A stretch of 59,004 nt of DNA from Kribbella turkmenica (GCF_004348725.1 NZ_SMKR01000019.1:1-59004); one strand, 5' to 3'; numbered from the stretch's first letter, positions 43,690-52,568 are shown. Program-made: numbers and translations. The notes: generated by a model not told the origin, from the letters alone.

Positions 43690-45162
43690 ATGAGCTCGCC
43701 CCAAGCCGCCACCGCCCGGGACCGGTCCAACTTCGTGGACTCGTACTTCAAGATCAGTCAGCGTGGTTCCACGGTCAGCCGGGAGATCCGCGGCGGCCTG
43801 GTCACCTTCTTCACGATGGCCTACATCGTCGTGCTGAACCCGCTGATCATCGGCACGGTCAAGGACGGCGCCGGCCAGTACGTCGGCGGCGGCACGGACC
43901 CGGCGGCGTCGATCGCGAAGATCGCGGTCGCGACGGCGCTGGTGGCGGGCGTGGTCACGATCCTGATGGGCGTGGTCGCGAACTTCCCGCTCGCGCTGGC
44001 GACCGGTCTGGGGCTGAACGCGTTCATCGCGTTCTCGGTGGCGACCAAGATGACCTGGGCGGACGCGATGGGTCTGGTGGTGCTGGAGGGCATCATCATC
44101 CTGATCCTGGTGCTGACCGGGTTCCGCAGGGCGGTGTTCGAGGCGGTCCCGGTGCAGTTGAAGGTGGCGATCAGTGTCGGGATCGGCCTGTTCATCGCGT
44201 TCATCGGAGTGGTCGACGCGGGCTTCGTCCGTCGTCCGGCCGCGCTGACCGGCCCTCCGGTCGAGCTCGGAGTCGGCGGCAACCTCCGCGGCTGGCCGGT
44301 GCTGGTGTTCGTGATCGGCCTGTTGCTGATCATCACGCTGTATGCACGCAAGGTGAAGGGCGCCATCCTGATCGGCATCCTGACGGCCACCGTGCTGGCG
44401 ATCGTGATCGAGTCGATCATCAGCGTGGGCGCCCGGACCACCGAGAACCCGGGCGGCTGGGGCCTGAGCGTGCCGAAGCTGCCGGACGACTGGTTCACCA
44501 AGCCGAACCTGGACACCCTCGGCGAGTTCAGCCTGTTCGGTTCGTTCGAGAAGGTCGGCCTGGTGTCGGCGCTGCTGCTGATCTTCACGCTGATGCTGGC
44601 GGACTTCTTCGACACGATGGGCACGATGACCGCGATCGGTGCCGAGGCCGGCCTGCTCGACGAGGACGGGAACCCGCCGAACACGCAGCGGATCCTGATC
44701 GTCGACTCGGTGGCGGCGGCCGCCGGTGGTGCCGCGTCGGTGTCGAGCAACACGTCGTACATCGAGTCGGCGTCGGGTGTCGGCGAGGGGGCGCGAACCG
44801 GGCTGGCGAGTGTGGTGACCGGGATCTGCTTCCTGATCTCGATGGTGATCGCGCCGCTGGTCACGCTGGTGCCGTACGAGGCGGCGACGCCGGCGCTGAT
44901 CCTGGTCGGGTTCCTGATGATGACGCAGGTGAAGGGGATCGACTTCGACGATCTCGAGGTCGCGTTCCCGGCGTTCCTGACGATCATCCTGATGCCGTTC
45001 ACGTTCTCGATCACGGCGGGTATCGGTGCCGGCTTCGTCTCCTACGTGATCCTGAAGCTGGTCCGCGGCAAGGCCCGCCAGATCCACCCGCTGATGTGGG
45101 TGGTCTCCGCACTCTTCGTCGTCTACTTCGCCATCGGCCCCCTCGGCGACTGGCTCACCTGA
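43690..45162 (+). CDS. NCS2-family purine permease (AzgA/guanine-hypoxanthine type)
   Basis: A 490-residue transporter with about 12-13 membrane segments. ATGLGLNAFIAF is the conserved helix-3 motif, LADFFDTMGTMTAIG is helix 8 with the substrate-binding Asp, and ASVSSNTSYIESASGVGEGARTG is helix 10. This places it in the AzgA branch that imports hypoxanthine, guanine and adenine with protons. ATG 43690 lies six bases after CACGAT, so it is probably leaderless. The last 40 bases overlap the convergent gene. Confidence 0.9.
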   Translation: MSSPQAATARDRSNFVDSYFKISQRGSTVSREIRGGLVTFFTMAYIVVLNPLIIGTVKDGAGQYVGGGTDPAASIAKIAVATALVAGVVTILMGVVANFPLALATGLGLNAFIAFSVATKMTWADAMGLVVLEGIIILILVLTGFRRAVFEAVPVQLKVAISVGIGLFIAFIGVVDAGFVRRPAALTGPPVELGVGGNLRGWPVLVFVIGLLLIITLYARKVKGAILIGILTATVLAIVIESIISVGARTTENPGGWGLSVPKLPDDWFTKPNLDTLGEFSLFGSFEKVGLVSALLLIFTLMLADFFDTMGTMTAIGAEAGLLDEDGNPPNTQRILIVDSVAAAAGGAASVSSNTSYIESASGVGEGARTGLASVVTGICFLISMVIAPLVTLVPYEAATPALILVGFLMMTQVKGIDFDDLEVAFPAFLTIILMPFTFSITAGIGAGFVSYVILKLVRGKARQIHPLMWVVSALFVVYFAIGPLGDWLT

Positions 45163-46238
45163 CCGGCCGCCGCCGTCCGGCGGAGTTCGAGGTACTCCGC
45201 CCGTGCGATGAACAGGGTGCGGAGCTCGGCGGTGAGGTTGTCGAGAAACTCGGTTCGGTACGACGCGTCGGTCAGCAGCGCGATCGCGTAGTACAACCCG
45301 GTGACGTTCGCGATGCCGGTCGCGACCTTCACCAGGGACGCGCTGAGGAGCACCGGGTGGCCGAGCAGGTCGACCTCGTACGACCACGCGCCGGGGCTGA
45401 TGCCCCAGTTCTCGTAGATCTGCCCGCTGATCCCGAGCATGCCGAAGGCAACGAAGAACAGGCCGACGCCGGTGCTGACGACGAGCACCTGCAGCCACTG
45501 CCGGACGACCAGGCCGATGCTCAGGTTCACCCGCTGGATCCGGCGCAGCGGCGGTCCGGAGCCCGCGTCGCGCTCGATCTCGTCGAGCTCCTTCGGCAGC
45601 CGGATCAGCAGGAAGAGGATGCTGAGCAGCGTGAACGCGATCACCGAGAACACGATGAACTCGACCGGCATCCCGGCGAACACCTGCCACATCTCGGTGT
45701 TGACGAACAGCACCAGGGAGAACACGAGCAGCAACGGCAGCGCCCGGACCAGGCTGGCGATCGAGTTGGCGAGCTCGCCGACGAGCCGGCGCAGTCCCCA
45801 GTACGTCGTCGCGATCAGGCCGTAGCCGATCACGACGTACACCACCCCGACGAACACCAGGTTGCCGATGGCAACGCCGAGGAACTGCCGGACCTGTCCC
45901 TGGACCAGCGGCAGCAACGCCGGGAGCAGCACGAAGACGGCCAATTCCGGAATACCGAAGCGGGTCGGCAGCGACCAGAACGGGCGCCCGCGGAGACCGT
46001 TCAGCAGGCCGAAGCCGCCGATCAGGACGGCCAGCCCGACGATTGCGGCCAGGATGTTCTGCCAGACCGGCCAGTTCAGTTCGGTGGCGCCGAGCATCTC
46101 GGCCAGGAACACCAGCACCAGCACCGGCGTGGCCCGGGTGAAGATGTCGTGCGTCGGTGAGAAGTCCTCGATGAACAGCGGCAGCCCGGCCCGTCGGAAC
46201 CGCTGCTCGTACCGCTCGAGCTCAGCAGGTGTCCCCAT
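45123..46238 (-). CDS. Uncharacterised polytopic membrane protein
   Basis: A 371-residue protein with six or more membrane segments: after an N-terminal cytosolic part (ELERYEQRFRRAGLPLFIED) come hydrophobic runs near 37-53, 59-75, 98-118, 122-140, 170-185, 193-212 and 250-275. The C-terminus is basic and soluble (AELRTLFIARAEYLELRRTA). I recognise a conserved actinobacterial family but no function. ATG 46238 is eight bases after TAGGGT on the minus strand. Its end overlaps the purine permease gene by 40 bases, the longest of the convergent overlaps here. Confidence 0.78.
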   Translation of the reverse strand: MGTPAELERYEQRFRRAGLPLFIEDFSPTHDIFTRATPVLVLVFLAEMLGATELNWPVWQNILAAIVGLAVLIGGFGLLNGLRGRPFWSLPTRFGIPELAVFVLLPALLPLVQGQVRQFLGVAIGNLVFVGVVYVVIGYGLIATTYWGLRRLVGELANSIASLVRALPLLLVFSLVLFVNTEMWQVFAGMPVEFIVFSVIAFTLLSILFLLIRLPKELDEIERDAGSGPPLRRIQRVNLSIGLVVRQWLQVLVVSTGVGLFFVAFGMLGISGQIYENWGISPGAWSYEVDLLGHPVLLSASLVKVATGIANVTGLYYAIALLTDASYRTEFLDNLTAELRTLFIARAEYLELRRTAAAGQVSQSPRGPMAK

Positions 46239-46304
46239 GCCCGGGAACCCTAGCGGGTGGTCGGCGACTGCCCGGGAATACCACGGACCGGCCCACCGTT
46301 TTCT

Positions 46305-46330
46305 TTAGCAAAGGTAATAAGTTAAGCTAA
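46305..46330 (+). promoter_or_regulatory. MarR operator / promoter
   Basis: TTAGC (46305-46309) and GCTAA (46326-46330) form an inverted repeat with AT-rich sequence between (AAAGGTAATAAGTTAA), which also holds a TAATAA -10-like box. The right arm ends five bases before the MarR start codon. It is a probable autoregulatory site for the MarR-MFS operon. Confidence 0.6.
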
Positions 46331-46335
46331 CGAAC

Positions 46336-46785
46336 ATGCCCGAAGTCGTAGCCCAGCAGGTGAAGAGTGACGTCGGGCTGGCAAGTGCCCTGAGGTCGTC
46401 GATGCTGCGGTTGTCCCGGCAGCTGCGGCGGCAGCGCGAGCCCGGCCACGACCTCACCGCCAACCAGCTCAGCGTGCTCGGCGCGCTGGCCAAGCACGAC
46501 GCGATGACGATCGGCGAGCTGGCCGCGCACGAGCAGGTCAAGCCGCCGTCGATGACGCGGATCGTGTCGAACATGGAGGAGGCGGGCCTGGTCGCCCGCC
46601 GGCCCCACCCGACCGACAAGCGCCAGATCGTGGTCGAGCTGACCAGTCGCGCGGACGAGCTCATCCTCGCCAACCGCCGGCGCCGCGACGAGTGGCTGCA
46701 GACCAAACTGAAGCAACTGACTCCCGAGGAGCGCGACATCCTGCGCAAGGCAGCACCTGTTCTCGAACGCCTGGCGGCTACATGA
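46336..46785 (+). CDS. MarR-family transcriptional regulator
   Basis: A 149-residue winged-helix repressor: helices LSVLGALAKHDAMTIGELAA and QVKPPSMTRIVSNMEEAGLV, wing RRPHPTDKRQIVVELT, then the dimer helices. MarR proteins respond to phenolic and other toxic compounds. An AT-rich palindrome ends five bases before the start. The stop codon overlaps the ATG of the MFS gene, so both are one operon. Confidence 0.9.
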   Translation: MPEVVAQQVKSDVGLASALRSSMLRLSRQLRRQREPGHDLTANQLSVLGALAKHDAMTIGELAAHEQVKPPSMTRIVSNMEEAGLVARRPHPTDKRQIVVELTSRADELILANRRRRDEWLQTKLKQLTPEERDILRKAAPVLERLAAT

Positions 46786-48116
46786 GTCCGACCTTCCGCG
46801 CGTTCAAGGTCCGCAACTTCCGTCTCTACGCCTCCGGCGCGATCGTCTCGAACGTCGGCACCTGGATGCAGCGTGTCGCCCAGGACTGGCTGGTCCTGGA
46901 GCTGACCCACTCCGGTACGGCGCTCGGCATCGTCACCGGACTGCAGTTCCTGCCCGCCCTCCTGCTCGGTCCGTACGCCGGGCTCGTCGCCGACCGCTTC
47001 CCGAAGCGACAGGTGCTCACCTGCACCCAGATCGCGATGGCCACGGTCGCTCTCGTGCTCGGCGGACTGACCGTGTCCGGATTGGTGGCGCCCTGGCACG
47101 TGTATCTGCTGGCCCTGCTGTTCGGGATCGGTACGGCGTTCGACGCGCCGGCCCGGCAGGCGTTCGTGGTCGAGATGGTCGGCCGGGACGAGCTGGCCAA
47201 CGCGGTCGGGCTGAACTCGGCCTCCTTCAACGCCGCCCGGCTGCTCGGCCCGGCGCTGGCCGGCTTGCTGATCCACTGGATCGGCACCGGACCGGTCATC
47301 ATGATCAACGGTCTCACCTACGCCGCGGTGATCGTGTCGCTGCGGCTGATGCGGGTGAGCGAGCTGCACACCCCGATGGTCGCGGCCCGCGACAAGGGCA
47401 TGATCCGCGATGGCATGCGCTACCTGTGGCGCCGTCCCGATCTGATGATGGTGCTGGTGACCGTGTTCTTCGCCGGCACGTTCGGGCTGAACTTCCAGCT
47501 GACGTCCGCCCTGATGGCGACCGAGGTGTTCCAGAAGGGCGCGGGGGAGTACGGCGTCCTCGGCTCGATCCTCGCGATCGGGTCGCTGTCGGGTGCGCTG
47601 CTGGCGGCCCGCCGGGTCCGGATCCGCGCTCGCCTGGTGATCGGCTCGGCGCTGGCGTTCGGTGTGATGGCGCTGGTCAGCGGCCTGATGCCGACGTACC
47701 TGACGTACGCGCTGGTGCTCCCGCTGGTCGGGCTCACCTCGCTGACCATGCTGACCGCGGCGAACGCGACCATGCAGCTCAGCATCGAGCCGACCATGCG
47801 CGGCCGGGTGATGGCGCTGTACATGACGGTCCTGATGGGCGGTACGCCGATCGGGTCGCCGCTGATCGGGTGGGTCGGCCAGACGTTCGGCGCCCGCTGG
47901 TCGCTGATCGTCGGCGGTGGGCTCACGGTCCTCGGCACGATCGCGTCGGTGCTGTACTTCTCCCGCCGCCGTGGCCTGTCGATCCGTCCCAGGCTGCTGC
48001 CGCGCCCGCGCCTGGACGTGCTCCCGCAGACCGAGCTCCTGGGCGAGAAGGCGGTCGTCGGACCGCCGGAGCCGGCGCTGTCACCGGCGAAGGATCCGGG
48101 ACCCAGGGTGGCCTGA
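46782..48116 (+). CDS. MFS_3-type transporter under MarR control
   Basis: A 444-residue exporter with 12 predicted helices. The start MSPTFRAFKVRNFRLYASGAIVSNVGTWMQ is typical of the enterobactin-exporter/MFS_3 group, with GPYAGLVADRFPKRQVL as motif A. The last 40 residues form a Pro-rich cytosolic tail. ATG 46782 overlaps the MarR stop codon (ATGA), so the two are translationally coupled. It probably exports the compound sensed by MarR. Confidence 0.88.
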   Translation: MSPTFRAFKVRNFRLYASGAIVSNVGTWMQRVAQDWLVLELTHSGTALGIVTGLQFLPALLLGPYAGLVADRFPKRQVLTCTQIAMATVALVLGGLTVSGLVAPWHVYLLALLFGIGTAFDAPARQAFVVEMVGRDELANAVGLNSASFNAARLLGPALAGLLIHWIGTGPVIMINGLTYAAVIVSLRLMRVSELHTPMVAARDKGMIRDGMRYLWRRPDLMMVLVTVFFAGTFGLNFQLTSALMATEVFQKGAGEYGVLGSILAIGSLSGALLAARRVRIRARLVIGSALAFGVMALVSGLMPTYLTYALVLPLVGLTSLTMLTAANATMQLSIEPTMRGRVMALYMTVLMGGTPIGSPLIGWVGQTFGARWSLIVGGGLTVLGTIASVLYFSRRRGLSIRPRLLPRPRLDVLPQTELLGEKAVVGPPEPALSPAKDPGPRVA

Positions 48117-48140
48117 GTCCCGCCGACCCCACAATGGGGT

Positions 48141-49544
48141 GTGACTCATTACGACCTGGTGATCATCGGGACCGGCTCCGGGAACACGATCGTGAACCGG
48201 CGGTTCGCGGACTGGAAGGTGGCGATCGTCGAGCGCGGAACGTTCGGCGGCACCTGCCTGAACGTCGGCTGCATCCCGACCAAGATGTTCGTGCACACCG
48301 CCGACCTGGCCGCGACCCCGTCGATCAGTTCGCGGTACGGCGTCGACGAGACGCTGGACAGGGTCCGCTGGCCGGCGATCCGGGACCGGATCTTCGGCCG
48401 GATCGACCCGATCGCCGCGAAGAGCTCGGAGTACCGGCACCACCACGCGGACAACGCGAACGTGACCGTGTACGACGGCACCGGCCGGTTCACCGGCGCC
48501 AGGGAGCTGACCGTCGACGGCAACGACGGCACGACCAGCGTGCTGACCGGTGAGCAGTTCGTGCTGGCGACCGGCAGCCGGCCGATCGTCCCGTTCGTGC
48601 CGGGGCTCGAGGAGGCCGGCCACCACACCTCGAACACGATCATGCGGCTCGAGGAACTGCCGCGCCGGCTCGGCATCATCGGCAGCGGGTTCGTCGCGGC
48701 CGAGTTCGCGCACGTGTTCGCGTCGTACGGCGTCGAGGTCACGATGATCGCCCGTTCCGGGCAGCTGATGCGGCACGAGGACGGCGACATCGGCCAGCGG
48801 TTCACCGAGATCGCCCGGGCGAAGTACGACGTCCGCCTGAACCACGACACGGTGAGCGCGAAGCGGCGGCAGGACGGCGCGATCGCGCTCGAGATGCTCA
48901 GCCCGGAGGGGGTGGACGAGCTCGTGGTCGACGAGGTCCTGGTCGCCGTCGGCCGGACGCCGAACTCGGACACGCTGAACCTGGACGCCGCCGGGGTCGC
49001 GGTGGACGACGAGGGCCGCGTGGTCGTGGACGAGTTCCAGCAGACCAACGTCGACGGCATCTACGCGCTCGGTGACGTCACCTCGCCCCACCAGTTGAAG
49101 CACGTCGCGAACCACGAGGCCCGCGTGGTGAAGCACAACCTGCTCAACCCGGCCGACCGGATCACCTCCGACCACCGTTTCGTCCCGCACGCGGTCTTCA
49201 GCTCACCACAGATCGCGGCCGTCGGCCTCACCGAGGAGCAGGCACGGCAGCGCGGGATCCCGTACGTCGTCGGCCGTCAGCAGTACGCCGACATCGCCTA
49301 CGGCTGGGCGATGGAGGACACCACCGGGTTCGCCAAGATCCTGGCCGACCCGCAGACCCGGCAGATCATCGGCTGCCACATCATCGGCCCGCAGGCGTCG
49401 TCGGTGATCCAGCCGGTCATCCAGGCGATGAGCTTCGGCCTGGACGCCTACTCGATGGCCCGCGACCAGTACTGGATCCACCCGGCCATGTCCGAGCTGA
49501 TCGAGAACGCCCTGCTCAAGCTCCGGCTACCGGCGAAAGGCTGA
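48141..49544 (+). CDS. mtr: Mycothione reductase
   Basis: A 467-residue FAD/NADPH disulfide reductase that regenerates mycothiol from its disulfide. GTGSGN (10-15) binds FAD, GGTCLNVGCIPTKM holds the redox Cys pair (C39 and C44), IGSGFVAAEFAHVF is the NADPH site, YALGDVT the second FAD motif, and the C-terminal HPAMSELIENALL carries the catalytic His. These details distinguish it from glutathione reductase and lipoamide dehydrogenase. GTG 48141 follows CACAAT by five bases, a leaderless layout. Its presence is strong evidence that the organism uses mycothiol. Its 3' end overlaps the next gene by 18 bases. Confidence 0.93.
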   Translation: MTHYDLVIIGTGSGNTIVNRRFADWKVAIVERGTFGGTCLNVGCIPTKMFVHTADLAATPSISSRYGVDETLDRVRWPAIRDRIFGRIDPIAAKSSEYRHHHADNANVTVYDGTGRFTGARELTVDGNDGTTSVLTGEQFVLATGSRPIVPFVPGLEEAGHHTSNTIMRLEELPRRLGIIGSGFVAAEFAHVFASYGVEVTMIARSGQLMRHEDGDIGQRFTEIARAKYDVRLNHDTVSAKRRQDGAIALEMLSPEGVDELVVDEVLVAVGRTPNSDTLNLDAAGVAVDDEGRVVVDEFQQTNVDGIYALGDVTSPHQLKHVANHEARVVKHNLLNPADRITSDHRFVPHAVFSSPQIAAVGLTEEQARQRGIPYVVGRQQYADIAYGWAMEDTTGFAKILADPQTRQIIGCHIIGPQASSVIQPVIQAMSFGLDAYSMARDQYWIHPAMSELIENALLKLRLPAKG

Positions 49545-50981
49545 GATCACCTCGCCGGCGTTCTCCAGCGTGTCGAGCGACGGCAGGCTGATCATCACCT
49601 CGGCGACGCCGGCCTCGGAGAGTTCGCGGAAGCGGCCGATCTGGTCGGCGACCGTGCCGGCGTTCACGGTCGCGGCGTACCGGGCCGGGTCCTGGTTGCG
49701 TGGACGCAGTTGCGCCACCAGTTCGTCCACATCCCGACGATCCTTGCCCACAAGGGTTGTGGACAGGTGCGAGACCTCCACGGAGGTGCTGAACTCACGC
49801 AGATAGCCGACGCGCTTGCGCACTTGCGCGACATCGCCGAACACGTTCACCGCATCAGCATGGCGGGCTGCCAGCCGCAGGGTCCGGGGTCCGCTTCCCC
49901 CGACCAGCAGGGGCAACCGCTCCTGCAACGGTCGCGGGTAGCACGTCGTATCCGGTACGTCGAGCACCGCGCCGTGGAACGGTTTGTTGCCCGGTCCCCA
50001 CAGAACCGGGAGCAGCTGCAGCGCGTCCTCGAGCAACGCGTACCGTTCGCCCACCGGGGGGAACGCCCATCCGTAGGCCTTGTGCTCCGCCTCGAACCAC
50101 GCCAGCCCGACCCCGCAGACAGCACGTCCACCACTCAGTACGTCGAGCGTCGCCGCGATCTTCCCCAAGTGCGCGACGTTCCGGTAGGTGATCCCGGAGA
50201 CCAGCGTCCCCAGCCGCGCCCGCGACGTACACGCCGCCAGGTACCCGAGGGTCGTCCAGCTCTCCAGGAAGTCGTCCCACGCCCGGCCGACCTGCGGGAT
50301 CTGCCGGAAGTGGTCCATCACGTAGATCGCGTCGAACCCGGCCGCCTCCGCCCGGGTGGCCACCTCGCGGATCCACGACGCCGTCCCCGCCCGCCCGGCC
50401 TTGTGGGTGTAGCTGCTCAGCTGCAGCCCGAACCGCAACCCGGTCGGCGACTCCTCCTGCCGCTGCGCTGCCGCACCGGCCTCCACGAACGCCGACGGTA
50501 CGACGCGCACCACGGCCGGCTGGAGGACGTCGTCGTACCCCTCGGCCGGCAACGCCTTCTTCACCGCGGTCCACGACCGCAGTTGCGAGGTCAGCGCGTC
50601 CGCCGGGATCCGCTGCAGCCGGGAACGGTTCCGCCGGCGGCACTCGTCGGCCGGGGTGTCGAAACCGACCGCGACACACGGCATCCCGGCCGCCCGGGCC
50701 AGCCCGAGCCAGCGCAACCGCCGTTCGCGGTCGAGTCCGAGCGTGTCGATCACCGTCGTCAGCTGCCGCCCGATCCGCTGCGCGACCACCTCCTCCAGCA
50801 GCGCGAACGCGTCCGCACTCGCCGCGAGGTCGTCCTCCCCGGCACCGACCAGCGCGCGCAACCGATCACTCGACACGATCAGGTCCGCCGCGAACCGCTC
50901 CGCCGCCCATGTCGACTTCCCCGAGGCACCGGGCCCGACCAGGATCACCACACACGGCGACGGCAGCTTCAGTTCCTCCAC
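49527..50981 (-). CDS. P-loop kinase domain fused to a luciferase-like (LLM) monooxygenase
   Basis: A 484-residue fusion. Residues 1-165 are a polynucleotide-kinase-like P-loop NTPase (Walker A GPGASGKST, 16-24; VIDTLGLD; ADECRRRNRSR lid). Residues 182-484 are a bacterial luciferase-like domain (FGLQLSSYTHKAG, EAAGFDAIYVMDHF, TSRARLGTLVSGITYRN, LPLLVGGSGPRTLRLAARHA), probably F420- or flavin-dependent. The combination is not standard. GTG 50981 lies six bases after GAAACT on the minus strand and gives MEELKLPSP; GTG 50999 would add six residues. Function unknown. Confidence 0.77.
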   Translation of the reverse strand: MEELKLPSPCVVILVGPGASGKSTWAAERFAADLIVSSDRLRALVGAGEDDLAASADAFALLEEVVAQRIGRQLTTVIDTLGLDRERRLRWLGLARAAGMPCVAVGFDTPADECRRRNRSRLQRIPADALTSQLRSWTAVKKALPAEGYDDVLQPAVVRVVPSAFVEAGAAAQRQEESPTGLRFGLQLSSYTHKAGRAGTASWIREVATRAEAAGFDAIYVMDHFRQIPQVGRAWDDFLESWTTLGYLAACTSRARLGTLVSGITYRNVAHLGKIAATLDVLSGGRAVCGVGLAWFEAEHKAYGWAFPPVGERYALLEDALQLLPVLWGPGNKPFHGAVLDVPDTTCYPRPLQERLPLLVGGSGPRTLRLAARHADAVNVFGDVAQVRKRVGYLREFSTSVEVSHLSTTLVGKDRRDVDELVAQLRPRNQDPARYAATVNAGTVADQIGRFRELSEAGVAEVMISLPSLDTLENAGEVISAFRR

Positions 50982-51014
50982 AAAAGCAGTTTCCCGCACG
51001 GTTACGATTTCTGG

Positions 51015-51578
51015 ATGCGATTGTTCGTGGCCGTGGTGCCGCCGATTGACGTAGTGGAGGATCTCAGCGACTTCGTGCAGCCGCGGCGGGAGCACCGGGA
51101 CGACGACATCCGGTGGGCCGCGGACGAGCACTGGCACATCACCCTGGCGTTCCTCGGCGAGGTTTCGGAGTGGAAGACCGACGAGCTGGGGGAGCGGCTC
51201 GAGCGGGCCGCCAAGCGGCAGCAGCCGTTCGAGCTGCAACTCCGGGGAGCGGGCGCCTTCCCAGGGGTGCCGGACGCCCGGGTGCTGTACGCCGGGGTGC
51301 GCGACGACACCGAGTCGCTCAAGCACCTGGCGATGACCACGAGGGCGGCGGCGAACCGCGCCGGCGTGACCGTGGAGGGCCGGAAGTTCACCCCCCACGT
51401 GACCCTGGCCCGCCTGCGCCGGCAGATGGACGTCACCAAGTGGGTCCGGATCTTCGACACCTACGACGGCCCGTCATGGACCGCGGGCAGCCTGCACCTG
51501 ATCGAGTCCCGGCTCGGCGAGGGCCCGGGCCACAGTGCGGCGTACGCCACAGTGGGCGAATGGGAGTTCCTAGGCTGA
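51015..51578 (+). CDS. thpR: RNA 2',3'-cyclic phosphodiesterase (2H family)
   Basis: A 187-residue protein of the 2H phosphoesterase family with two HxTx motifs, HITL (41-44) and HVTL (128-131), and RLFVAVVPP at the start. It opens 2',3'-cyclic phosphates on RNA ends and can catalyse 2'-5' ligation in vitro. ATG 51015 lies six bases after TACGAT (51003-51008), so the message is probably leaderless. It is divergent from the P-loop/LLM gene, with only 33 bases between start codons. The last nine bases overlap a pseudogene. Confidence 0.9.
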   Translation: MRLFVAVVPPIDVVEDLSDFVQPRREHRDDDIRWAADEHWHITLAFLGEVSEWKTDELGERLERAAKRQQPFELQLRGAGAFPGVPDARVLYAGVRDDTESLKHLAMTTRAAANRAGVTVEGRKFTPHVTLARLRRQMDVTKWVRIFDTYDGPSWTAGSLHLIESRLGEGPGHSAAYATVGEWEFLG

Positions 51579-51858
51579 CTCGTTTCCAGAGGGTTCACGG
51601 GCTGGGAGGTCCGCCTGAGCCGCCCACTCCTTGCCTATCCCGTTGAGCAGCGGCGGATAGACGAAGAGGTGGCGGAACGGGAGGATCGCGGCCATGTAGA
51701 GCCGGCCGAGCCGGCCGTTGGGTCTGACCAGCACGGCCAGCTGGCCGCGATACCGGCCGCGGTGTCGGCAGCGCTCAGACGTCATCGACGGTGAAGTCGG
51801 CGGCGATCTCGTGCATCCGCCACGGCGGATCCGTGTAGGCGGATTTCGGCAGTTTCAT
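51570..51858 (-). pseudogene. Decayed DUF2867 gene (nonsense codon plus internal deletion)
   Basis: The start, MKLPKSAYTDPPWRMHEIAA, is a standard DUF2867 N-terminus preceded by GGAAGGGG. After FTVDDV the normal Trp codon is TGA, then ALPTP continues in frame. At about 51764 the sequence jumps to the family's C-terminus in another frame (GRYRGQLAVLVRPNG, LYMAAILPFRHLFVYPPLL). About 90-100 residues are missing. The start overlaps the stop of the TetR gene (ATGA), so it was once its translationally coupled partner. Confidence 0.75.
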
Positions 51859-52451
51859 CGTTCCCCTTCCAGTCCGAGCACTCCGGCGACCGCCCGAACG
51901 GCGAATCGCTCGTCCTGCGGCACCTGCCCGGCCAGCGCGGTCACGGTGCCTTCGAGCGCCCCGACGTACGCGCTCGCGACCACCCCGGCCGGAGCTCCGG
52001 CCGGCAGCCCCCCGGTACGGCGGCCGGCCCTGACCAACCTGGTCACCATGGCGACCAGTTGGGCGTAGTTCTCCTCGACTTGGAGGCCGACCGGATGGTC
52101 CTGGCCGGCGAACTCCATCCGGAGCGCGACCGCCACCCGGGCGATGTCGCGCCGGCAGTACACCGCGTGCCGGCGAGCCAGGGTGAGCAGCGCCGTTACC
52201 GGGTCGGACTCCTGCCGGACCGCCTCACCGACCTCCTCGTCCCAGGTCGCGATCACCCATTCACGGACGGCCAGCGCGAGCTCTTCCTTGTTCTTGAACA
52301 GGTGGTAGAGCGCGCCGCGGGTATAGCCGGCGTCGGCGGCCACCTGCTCGAGCTTCAGGTTGCCGTAGCCGTACCGGGACAGGCCGCGCGCGGCCGACTT
52401 GAGGATGGCTGCCCGGGTCCGCGCCCGTCGCTCGGCCTGCGTCGTCCGCAT
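51855..52451 (-). CDS. TetR-family regulator (TTGALYHLF-type)
   Basis: A 198-residue TetR regulator: RAAILKSAARGLSRYGYGNL, then the helix-turn-helix LEQVAADAGYTRGALYHLFKNKEELA and an effector domain. AGGAGG precedes ATG 52451. A 20-bp palindrome lies 18 bases upstream and is probably its own operator. The gene it is coupled to (DUF2867) is dead, so the regulator now controls mainly itself, or other genes elsewhere. Confidence 0.88.
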   Translation of the reverse strand: MRTTQAERRARTRAAILKSAARGLSRYGYGNLKLEQVAADAGYTRGALYHLFKNKEELALAVREWVIATWDEEVGEAVRQESDPVTALLTLARRHAVYCRRDIARVAVALRMEFAGQDHPVGLQVEENYAQLVAMVTRLVRAGRRTGGLPAGAPAGVVASAYVGALEGTVTALAGQVPQDERFAVRAVAGVLGLEGER

Positions 52452-52469
52452 GCGTCCTCCTGAGAAACC

Positions 52470-52489
52470 TACGTACATGAATGTATGTA
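52470..52489. promoter_or_regulatory. TetR operator palindrome
   Basis: TACGTACATGAATGTATGTA is an inverted repeat matching at eight of nine positions per arm. It sits 18 bases ahead of the TetR start codon in otherwise very GC-rich sequence. Its form is typical of TetR-family operators. Confidence 0.7.
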
Positions 52490-52518
52490 AGTTGCGCGCG
52501 GCCGCAACGTGACGACGG

Positions 52519-52562
52519 CACCACAAGAGGGGCTCTCCGGCCGGAGAGCCCCTCTCGTGGTG
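52519..52562 (-). terminator. Strong terminator of the second ABC operon
   Basis: A 22-position palindrome centred between 52540 and 52541, with 21 of 22 pairs matching: AGAGGGGCTCTCCGG meets its complement, with flanking CACCAC/GTGGTG. It starts seven bases after the permease stop codon and may also end transcription from the other direction. Confidence 0.85.
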
Positions 52563-52568
52563 GTGGAG

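Noticed and set aside
43625..43690. A purine riboswitch ahead of the NCS2 permease gene
   Set aside because: The gap is about 80 bases, lacks the conserved purine-aptamer loops, and the gene looks leaderless from CACGAT.
42202..45690. A very long open frame of 1162 codons on the minus strand
   Set aside because: Only its last 317 codons code for a recognisable protein (the cyclase). The rest is Arg/His/Gln-rich antisense of the purine permease gene, as expected from GC-rich codon bias.
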